This document shows, piece by piece, positions 58,410-64,000 of a DNA stretch of 64,000 bases. Every line of letters starts with the position of its first letter. Position 1 is the stretch's first letter. The notes under the pieces were generated by a model, which saw only the letters and a program-made list of their open reading frames with translations, was not told the DNA's origin and did not search any database. Position numbers and translations under genes: made by a program. The stretch is taken from assembly GCF_000016285.1 (NCBI RefSeq), contig NC_011989.1, positions 127,001 through 191,000 of the forward strand, given 5' to 3'. The stretch is from Allorhizobium ampelinum S4 (GTDB taxonomy: Bacteria; Pseudomonadota; Alphaproteobacteria; Rhizobiales; Rhizobiaceae).

Positions 58410-58828
58410 TGGAGCAAGCCGTCCTCACCGCATCGCTAACGTTAACAAGTGCTGTGATTGGCGGGGCTGTTGTCGCTTGGCTTACACATTTATTGTCTTC
58501 CAGAAGAGAGAAGTACAATAAAAGACGTGAGCTGATCGTGAAGTACCTGCTTGAAACGTATGATGCTATTGCTACACCGTCCTTTGTGAGTCCGCAGGAC
58601 GAAATGCAGGCGATTGAGCGTGCTGTTGATAGAGTTCAGGTTTTCGGTGATCCAGAGCTTTTAAGATTAACGAAGAAATACAGTGATGATCTTAAGGTAG
58701 ATGGAAGTTCAAATACTACTGAATTGATGAAGTACGTGAGATCTCAAATTCGGCGTGAGCTAGGGCTAACGCCAACTTCTGAAGATTTTACGATCTTGAG
58801 ATTCCACGAGTTGAGAGAAAAGCAATGA
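58409..58828 (+). CDS. Unknown membrane-anchored protein inserted between pheS and pheT
   Basis: 139 residues from ATG 58409. One N-terminal membrane helix (about 7-29, [22 protein letters not shown]), then a basic [13 protein letters not shown] segment and a helical cytosolic domain with [21 protein letters not shown] and [14 protein letters not shown]. Small anchored proteins with an IERA...Q.FG core occur as unnamed hypotheticals in many genomes; I give no function. It is coupled on both sides (TGATG with pheS, ATGA with pheT). Its DNA is visibly more AT-rich than its neighbours, suggesting a later acquisition. Confidence 0.8.
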   Translation: MEQAVLTASLTLTSAVIGGAVVAWLTHLLSSRREKYNKRRELIVKYLLETYDAIATPSFVSPQDEMQAIERAVDRVQVFGDPELLRLTKKYSDDLKVDGSSNTTELMKYVRSQIRRELGLTPTSEDFTILRFHELREKQ

Positions 58829-61248
58829 AATTCACACTCTCCTGGTTGAAAGACCATCTGGACACCGATGCCACGCTGGATCAGGTCTGCGAGCGCCTTA
58901 CCGCCATTGGCCTTGAAGTTGAGGATGTTGATGACAAGGCGGCCTATAAGCCGTTTGTGATTGCCAAGATCCTCGCTGCGGAAAAGCATCCATCTGCCGA
59001 TCGTCTGAAAGTTCTCTCGGTTGATGCTGGTGATGGCAAGCCCGTGCAAGTGGTCTGCGGCGCGCCGAATGCGCGGGCGGGCTTGATTGGCGCGTTTGGC
59101 CGTCCGGGCATGTATGTGCCGGGGCTGGATGTGACGCTGGCGGTTGGCAATATTCGCGGCGTGGAAAGCCACGGCATGATGTGTTCTGAAAAAGAACTCA
59201 ACATGTCTGACAATCACGATGGCATTATCGATCTGCCTGAAGATGCGCCTGTCGGTACCTCTTTCGCCGCCTATGCAGGCATTGATGATCCGATGATCGA
59301 GATCAATCTGACGCCAAACCGGCCCGATTGCACCAGCATTTTCGGCATTGCCCGTGATTTGGCCGCCTCTGGCCTTGGCACGTTGAAGCAGCCAAAAGCT
59401 CCAAGCTTTGCGGTGGAAGGTGAGACCTCGGTTGAGGTCAAGCTGGAGCTGGATGATGCCAAGCTGTGCCCCGGCTTTGCCTATCGCCTCGTGCACGGCG
59501 TTAAAAATGGCCCAAGCCCGGTCTGGATGCAAAAGCGGCTGATTGCCATTGGCCTTCGCCCGATCTCGGCGCTGGTGGATGTGACCAATTACATGACCTT
59601 TGATCAAGGTCGGCCCATGCATGTGTTTGATGCCGATAAGGTCAAGGGTGTGCTGACCGTGCGCCGTGCCAAGGATGGCGAGGAAATTCTGGCCCTCGAC
59701 ACCCGCACCTATAAGCTGACACCCAACACCGTGGTGATTGCCGATGACAATGGCTTAGAATCCATTGGCGGCATCATGGGCGGCGAGCATTCCGGCTGCG
59801 ATGAAAACACCAGTAATGTGTTGATTGAATCGGCCCTGTGGGACCCAATCAACATTGCCAAATCGGGCCGCTCGCTGGGCATCATCACCGATGCCCGCTA
59901 TCGGTTTGAGCGCGGTGTTGACCCAGAATATATGGTGCCCGGCCTTGAGCGCACCACGGAACTGGTGCTGGAAATGTGCGGCGGAAAGGCTGCAAGCGCC
60001 AAGGTGGTTGGCTATCAGGGCCACACCAAGAAAGTGGTTGATTTCCCATTTTCCGAAGTCAAGCGCCTCACTGGCCTCAATGTTTCCACCGACGAATCCC
60101 GCACCATCCTCACCGGTCTTGGCTTTGAAGTGTCGGGCGAGGGCGAAACCGTCAAGGTGGCTGTGCCATCATGGCGGCCAGATGTGGACGGCAAGGCCGA
60201 TCTGGTAGAAGAGGTCATGCGTATGCATGGCGTGGATAAGATTACGCCAGAGCCTCTACCATCGATGGGCGCGGTCAACACCAAAATCCTCACCACCTTG
60301 CAGATCCGCACCCGCACAGCTAAGCGGGCGCTGGCCAGCCGTGGCATGATGGAAGCCGTGACGTGGTCGTTCATCTCGGCAGAACAGGCCGCTTTGTTTG
60401 GTGGCGGCAAGCCGGAGCTGAAACTGGTCAACCCGATTGCTGCTGACATGTCGGACATGCGCCCATCGCTGCTGCCGGGTCTGCTCACCGCTGCCCAGCG
60501 CAATGCCGACCGTGGCTTTGGCGATGTGGCGATTTTCGAAGTCTCCGGCACTTATGAAGGCGATACGCCCGAAGGCCAGCGTCGCGTGGCTGGCGGCGTG
60601 CGTCGTGGCACGGCATCGCTCTCAGGTGCTGGTCGTATGTGGTCCAACGCCACCAAGGGCGGCGGCAAGCCAGTGGATGTCTATGACGCCAAGGCCGATG
60701 CGCTGGCCGTGCTGGAAGCCTGCGGCCTGCCCATGGGCAATGTGCAGATCGAGCAGGGTGGCCCGGAATGGTACCATCCGGGCCGCTCCGGCACCATCAA
60801 GATGGGTCCAAAGGTCGTGCTCGGCTACTTTGGCGAGTTCCACCCCAAGACGCTGGCCGCATTGGATGTTTCCGGTACGCTCTGCGGCTTTGAGATCTAT
60901 CTCGATGCCATGCAGGAGCCGAAGAAGAAGGCCACCCGCACCAAGCCTGCGCTGGATCTCTCGCCCTTGCAGATGGTGAAGCGCGATTTCGCCTTTGTGG
61001 TTGAGCGCTCCGTGGAAGCGGGCGCGATCATCAAGGCTGCCACCAGCGCCGACCGCAAGCTGATCACGGGCGTCAACGTGTTTGACGTGTTTGAAGGGGC
61101 AAGCGTTGGCGAAGGCAAGAAATCGGTGGCCATTGAAGTGCTGATCCAACCATCGGACAAGACCCTGACCGATGAGGATTTTGACGCGCTGACCAAGAAG
61201 ATCGTCGGCAATGTGGAGAAGACCACAGGCGGTGCGCTACGCGCCTGA
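58825..61248 (+). CDS. pheT: Phenylalanyl-tRNA synthetase beta subunit
   Basis: 807 residues. Order: EMAP/tRNA-binding domain (about 40-150; VVCGAPNAR), B3/B4 editing domain (about 210-380), B5 domains (about 400-475), catalytic-like core, and the C-terminal anticodon-binding (FDX-ACB) domain (about 710-807). It hydrolyses mischarged Tyr-tRNA-Phe and completes the enzyme with PheS. ATG 58825 overlaps the stop of the inserted gene. Confidence 0.98.
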   Translation: MKFTLSWLKDHLDTDATLDQVCERLTAIGLEVEDVDDKAAYKPFVIAKILAAEKHPSADRLKVLSVDAGDGKPVQVVCGAPNARAGLIGAFGRPGMYVPGLDVTLAVGNIRGVESHGMMCSEKELNMSDNHDGIIDLPEDAPVGTSFAAYAGIDDPMIEINLTPNRPDCTSIFGIARDLAASGLGTLKQPKAPSFAVEGETSVEVKLELDDAKLCPGFAYRLVHGVKNGPSPVWMQKRLIAIGLRPISALVDVTNYMTFDQGRPMHVFDADKVKGVLTVRRAKDGEEILALDTRTYKLTPNTVVIADDNGLESIGGIMGGEHSGCDENTSNVLIESALWDPINIAKSGRSLGIITDARYRFERGVDPEYMVPGLERTTELVLEMCGGKAASAKVVGYQGHTKKVVDFPFSEVKRLTGLNVSTDESRTILTGLGFEVSGEGETVKVAVPSWRPDVDGKADLVEEVMRMHGVDKITPEPLPSMGAVNTKILTTLQIRTRTAKRALASRGMMEAVTWSFISAEQAALFGGGKPELKLVNPIAADMSDMRPSLLPGLLTAAQRNADRGFGDVAIFEVSGTYEGDTPEGQRRVAGGVRRGTASLSGAGRMWSNATKGGGKPVDVYDAKADALAVLEACGLPMGNVQIEQGGPEWYHPGRSGTIKMGPKVVLGYFGEFHPKTLAALDVSGTLCGFEIYLDAMQEPKKKATRTKPALDLSPLQMVKRDFAFVVERSVEAGAIIKAATSADRKLITGVNVFDVFEGASVGEGKKSVAIEVLIQPSDKTLTDEDFDALTKKIVGNVEKTTGGALRA

Positions 61249-61270
61249 CATCCATCGTCAGGATCAGGTG

Positions 61271-61295
61271 GCGGGAACTTTGTCCCGCTGTTTTT
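61271..61295 (+). terminator. First terminator after pheT
   Basis: 6-bp stem GCGGGA/TCCCGC (61271-61276, 61283-61288), then a T run (61291-61295). Confidence 0.7.
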
Positions 61296-61307
61296 ATCGT
61301 GATTGTA

Positions 61308-61336
61308 AAAACCCCTCGAATATTTCGAGGGGTTTT
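61308..61336. terminator. Second, bidirectional terminator after pheT
   Basis: 13-bp perfect arms AAAACCCCTCGAA/TTCGAGGGGTTTT with a 3-nt loop; A run left, T run right. Confidence 0.8.
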
Positions 61337-61373
61337 GCGTTTCTCAGGTTTTCAACACAGTTAGACGCTTAAT

Positions 61374-61498
61374 ACCAAGTCTCGAAGATGCTCACGCATC
61401 CTCGACTTGAAAAATTGAAAATATCTCAAATGCGCCAGAGGCTTGAGATATTTTCAAATGGAATACGAAGTGTCATTTTCAATGAACCTTCGTATAAA
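61374..61498. repeat. Cluster of three palindromes
   Basis: (1) 61377-61409, an AAGTC..GAAGATGC stem with its mate GCATCCTCGACTT (2-nt bulge, one G-T). (2) 61415-61429 with 61443-61457, a perfect 15-bp stem TTGAAAATATCTCAA. (3) 61465-61494, an ACGAAG...CTTCGT stem with inner TCATT/AATGA pairs. Laid end to end between the pheT terminators and the BA14K-like gene, they look like a mosaic extragenic element rather than terminators. Confidence 0.65.
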
Positions 61499-61912
61499 TC
61501 ATCGGAATGGTGAGCGGCAGACCCGCATGCGGCCATCCCCGGCAATATAGCGGTTGGTTTGTGGATCATAGGACCGATAACGGTCCATGCACCAGCGGAC
61601 ATGGCGGTTCGATACCCGCGGCGGTGGCGCTGGACGGTAGTAACCCGGTGGTGGAGGTGCTGGGCGATAGTAGCCGGGTGGCGGCGGCGGTGGGACTGGC
61701 CGGTAATAGCCTGGCGGCGGCGGTGGCGGCCTGCCGTAATCGGGCCGGTCATAACAACCATAGACGTCGCAGACATAGCGGATATCGATCACTCGGGATG
61801 GGTTGCCGCTGAGCGGGTCCACGGCAAACGGCATGGTCGCCGAGGCGACAGCGGGCAGGCTGCCGACAAGGACGAACGCAACCCCAGCCAAGGCATTGCG
61901 GAACAATGGCAT
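61499..61912 (-). CDS. BA14K-like exported protein with Pro-rich repeats
   Basis: 137 residues from ATG 61912, which has GAGGAGG before it. Signal peptide about 1-26 (AVASA-TMP). The middle holds four or so copies of PPPPGYYRP(A/V), and the C-terminal HVRWCMDRYRSYDPQTNRYIA with the final CRSPFR is the BA14K signature. BA14K proteins are periplasmic or outer-membrane-associated in Brucella and rhizobia; some bind lectin ligands. The Pro/Tyr repeats would give an extended, flexible linker. Confidence 0.85.
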   Translation of the reverse strand: MPLFRNALAGVAFVLVGSLPAVASATMPFAVDPLSGNPSRVIDIRYVCDVYGCYDRPDYGRPPPPPPGYYRPVPPPPPPGYYRPAPPPPGYYRPAPPPRVSNRHVRWCMDRYRSYDPQTNRYIAGDGRMRVCRSPFR

Positions 61913-62305
61913 TCTACGCCTCCTCACACTAAAACCGGACATGCCGAATTACATAAATCTCGTCGCCCAAGCTTCAAGGCCCAAGCTTCAAGGGTGGGGA
62001 CAGTTTCAAGGCGAGGCAATTTTTCTGGCGACATGATTCCATCTGTCTTGCGCTTGCATCTATCAAAAACTCAGGCTTTCGAGCGAGATCGCCTTGTATA
62101 TTAGATGAATCATTTATTGGCGCCAGTTTTTTCTGGGTCGCGGATTGTCCCTATTAAAACCTCTAGATTCAGACGCTTGGGCGAATGTTGAATGATGCTG
62201 CAAAATGAACGGGATAGAGGCAATCAGAAAAAAATCGGTCCTGACATGAAAACTTCAAAAACCGTGTTGACAGGCGCGGGCTGGCCTACTAAATCCCTCC
62301 TCGTC
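61913..62305. other. Intergenic region with a short tandem repeat
   Basis: No gene seen between the BA14K-like gene and tRNA-Leu. It contains a perfect 14-bp tandem repeat CCCAAGCTTCAAGG (61966-61979, 61980-61993) and, near its end, the tRNA-Leu promoter. Confidence 0.5.
62267..62295 (+). promoter_or_regulatory. Probable tRNA-Leu promoter
   Basis: Consensus -35 TTGACA, 17-bp spacer and TAAATC as -10, ending 10 bp before the tRNA. Spacing and position fit. Confidence 0.5.
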
Positions 62306-62392
62306 GCCCAGATGGCGGAATTGGTAGACGCGCCAGCTTCAGGTGCTGGTACTCGAAAGGGTGTGGAGGTTCGAGTCCTCTTCTGGGCACCA
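62306..62392 (+). tRNA. tRNA-Leu (anticodon CAG)
   Basis: 87 nt with encoded CCA. Acceptor GCCCAGA/TCTGGGC, anticodon stem CCAGC/GCTGG with loop TTCAGGT (anticodon CAG, reads CUG), long variable arm as in class II tRNAs, T-loop GGTTCGAGTCC. Confidence 0.97.
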
Positions 62393-62430
62393 ATTCCCAA
62401 GCCAAATCTTTGATTTGGTTTATGAATACA

Positions 62431-62457
62431 AAAAAGCCCGGTTCGCCGGGCTTTTTT
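62431..62457. terminator. Bidirectional terminator after tRNA-Leu
   Basis: 11-bp perfect stem with a TTCG tetraloop (62442-62445), A run left and T run right; serves tRNA-Leu and the converging small exported protein. Confidence 0.9.
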
Positions 62458-62488
62458 GTTTTTAAGCGTCTTTTCGGTGTTTGAGTGC

Positions 62489-62866
62489 TTATTCTCCGAC
62501 ATCTCTCGGATTGATTCCCGGCAGCCATGCGCCGGTACGTGGCGGTTCGCTGCCCGTATAGGTAATTCCCTCATCCGTGGTGCAGCGATAGACGGTTCGC
62601 GGCATGCCGGAGCCGAGAAAATGAAAATCGCGGGTGCCGCGCCCTTGCATCAGCACGGTCTCGGTTTGGCAGCGATAACTTGGCTGGAGGTTCTGCCGGT
62701 CGATTTCGGCCTGCGTCTTCACGCCGGGCAGGTCCTTGTAACCTTTCAACGGCTGCGACCAGTTATCCAGGGCGGGCTTCTTGTTCTGGTCTGCCATAAC
62801 CGGCCCCGTCATGGTCAAGCCTGCTGCCACCAGCGCTGCCGTCCATCTTGCTGCTCGGTTCTGCAT
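62489..62866 (-). CDS. Small exported protein, unknown function
   Basis: 125 residues from ATG 62866 (GGAG six nt before it; ATG 62878 is weaker). Signal peptide about 1-25 (GPVMA-DQN). The mature part has two Cys (YRCQTE, YRCTTDEG) likely in a disulfide, the phrase GYKDLPGVKTQAEIDRQNLQP, and a Gly/Pro C-terminus. Family not recognised; looks like a rhizobial periplasmic hypothetical. Confidence 0.7.
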   Translation of the reverse strand: MQNRAARWTAALVAAGLTMTGPVMADQNKKPALDNWSQPLKGYKDLPGVKTQAEIDRQNLQPSYRCQTETVLMQGRGTRDFHFLGSGMPRTVYRCTTDEGITYTGSEPPRTGAWLPGINPRDVGE

Positions 62867-63236
62867 GTCGATCTCCATTTGCTGACACCGTGCCGAAGGA
62901 CCGGATATCGAGTCCCCTTTTTAAGCTTGTCGGTTCAGGAAAATCGGTGAGCGGTGTCCCTGACAAACAATCGATGGCCCGTTGCGCGCCTGCCCCAAAC
63001 TGGGCCTGTCATCTCTGATATAGGAAGGCCGCCGCGAGGGCAAAAGGGCATAAGGCAGGCCTTGCCGATCACGGTTTCGCCAGCGGGTATCGGATTGTGA
63101 TATCCATCAAACGCTTCGCTATACCAAAATATCTAAAGCATGTCGCGTTTCATTGCCCTCAATGAAACGATAACGTACATGCGACAAAATAAGAGCTAAA
63201 GCGTGTCGCAGTGAATCCTATTCACTGCGACACGCT
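62867..63236. other. Intergenic region with palindromic repeat element
   Basis: 370 bp without a gene. It holds CTAAAGC(A/G)TGTCGC three times (63133-63146 and 63196-63209 direct, 63227-63240 inverted), plus a small GTTTCATT/AATGAAAC stem at 63147-63168. Likely a rhizobial extragenic palindromic element, also used as the tadC terminator. Confidence 0.55.
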
Positions 63237-63240
63237 TTAG
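63196..63240. terminator. 20-bp perfect palindrome overlapping the tadC stop
   Basis: Arms 63196-63215 and 63221-63240 pair perfectly around a 5-nt loop, and the right arm includes the tadC stop codon (63237-63239). On the minus strand it is followed by TTATTTTG, a modest U-tract. Confidence 0.75.
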
Positions 63241-64000
63241 AACCGGTCCGAGACGCGAATACCGGCTGGACCAAGAATAACGGCGACCAGCACCGGCAGG
63301 AAAAACAGGATCATCGGCACGGTCAGCTTTGGGGGCAGGGCGGCGGCTTTCTTTTCGGCGGCATTCATCCGCTCGTCGCGGCCCTCCTGCGCCAGAACGC
63401 GCAAGGCCTGGCCGATCGGTGTTCCGTAGCGTTCCGCCTGGATCAAAGCCTGGCAGACAGACTTGACGATTTCCAGCTGGGTCCGGTTTCCAAGGTTTTC
63501 ATAGGCCGTGCGGCGGTCCTGGAGGAAAGACAGTTCCGCTGTGGTCAGCACCATTTCCTCGGCCAGTGCCGGAGATTGAGACGCCATTTCATCGGCGACG
63601 CGCCGCATCGCCGCTTCCATCGACATGCCGGATTCGACGCAGATCAACATCAGGTCCAGTGCATCCGGCCAGGCCCGACGGATCGAATGCTGCCGTTTGG
63701 TAATGCGGTTGGAAATATAGATATTGGGCAGATAAAAGCCGACATAACCCGCCACGACCGCCGCCAGGAAACGCACGGCAAACGGCCTGGACTGCATGTT
63801 GTGCAAGGCGAAGATCCAGGTGGTTGCCAGGGCCAGAAACAGGAAGGGCAGCAGGAAACGGGCCGTCAGAAACATGTTCAGGGCATTTTGGGAGCGCAAA
63901 CCAGCGGTTTTCAGCCGGTCCATGGTCTTGTCGTCCACCAGCGCCTTGCGCAGGTTGAAACGCTCGACGATCTTGCGCGCCGAACTGTTATCGGTATTGC
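63237..64000 (-). CDS. tadC: Type II secretion system F family protein, TadC-like (5' end outside window)
   Basis: At least 254 codons; the frame stays open to the window edge (upstream residues read NTDNSSARKIVERFNLRKAL), so the gene starts beyond it. GTG 63938 is an internal codon. Membrane helices about 24-45 and 53-75 of the visible part, the T2SSF domain (WPDALDLMLICVESGMSMEAAMRRVADEM), and a C-terminal helix pair ending FFLPVLVAVILGPAGIRV. TadC with TadB forms the inner-membrane platform of the Tad/Flp pilus. tadB and tadA should lie just upstream, outside this window. Confidence 0.88.
   Translation of the reverse strand, partial: NTDNSSARKIVERFNLRKALVDDKTMDRLKTAGLRSQNALNMFLTARFLLPFLFLALATTWIFALHNMQSRPFAVRFLAAVVAGYVGFYLPNIYISNRITKRQHSIRRAWPDALDLMLICVESGMSMEAAMRRVADEMASQSPALAEEMVLTTAELSFLQDRRTAYENLGNRTQLEIVKSVCQALIQAERYGTPIGQALRVLAQEGRDERMNAAEKKAAALPPKLTVPMILFFLPVLVAVILGPAGIRVSDRF

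Overview
This is a chromosomal window from an alphaproteobacterium of the order Rhizobiales, most like the Agrobacterium/Allorhizobium/Rhizobium group. The placement rests on family content: an Irr iron regulator, an mbfA membrane ferritin behind an Irr-type operator, DUF992, BA14K-like, FYDLN-acid (TIGR02300) and BTLCP transglutaminase-like proteins, a YlxR-L7Ae protein after nusA, and a fabA-fabB-fabI cluster. Species is inferred, not proven. No rRNA, CRISPR array, transposase or integrase was seen.

Layout. 1-13.5 kb: a cut-off cold shock gene, xseA, a small membrane protein, a divergent set resembling a three-part Gtr sugar-transfer system (GT-C-like membrane protein; GT2 plus GtrA), a Gfo/Idh/MocA oxidoreductase, two aldo/keto reductases around a LysR regulator, DUF992 and MOSC proteins, recR and a lytic transglycosylase. 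13.5-25.5 kb: the accessory heart of the window, three RTX-type calcium-binding repeat proteins on the minus strand interleaved with one intact GT61 glycosyltransferase and one GT61 remnant on the plus strand. The layout is that of a tandemly amplified [RTX|GT61] unit, and RTX2 contains an almost perfect 660-bp in-frame tandem duplication. 25.5-27.2 kb: an MFS exporter.

27.4-38 kb: the translation/RNA operon rimP-nusA-ylxR/L7Ae-infB-rbfA-truB-rpsO-pnp, whose short leader holds a terminator-like hairpin. 38-46 kb: an rsmC-like methyltransferase facing fabI-fabB-fabA, irr divergent from fabA, a TRIC channel, a secreted protein, an MHS-type transporter and tRNA-Ala(GGC). 46-53 kb: a FYDLN protein, cmk, rpsA, mbfA with a palindromic Irr box, a BTLCP protein, an alpha/beta hydrolase, and infC with a rare ATT start. 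53.5-56.3 kb: a PepSY-like exported protein and a two-component system. 56.4-61.3 kb: rpmI-rplT and pheS-(unknown gene)-pheT. 61.4-64 kb: palindromic repeats, a BA14K-like protein, tRNA-Leu(CAG), a small exported protein and the truncated end of a tadC-like gene.

How parts connect: Irr (42 kb) probably controls mbfA (49.4 kb). The 27-38 kb operon joins transcription elongation (NusA), initiation (IF-2), ribosome maturation (RimP, RbfA, TruB) and RNA decay (PNPase). The RTX/GT61 region and the Gtr-like set both point to cell-surface or secreted glycoconjugates. The most unusual items are the RTX/GT61 amplification, the unknown gene translationally coupled inside pheS-pheT, the terminator-like leader of the rimP operon, and the Gtr-like cassette.
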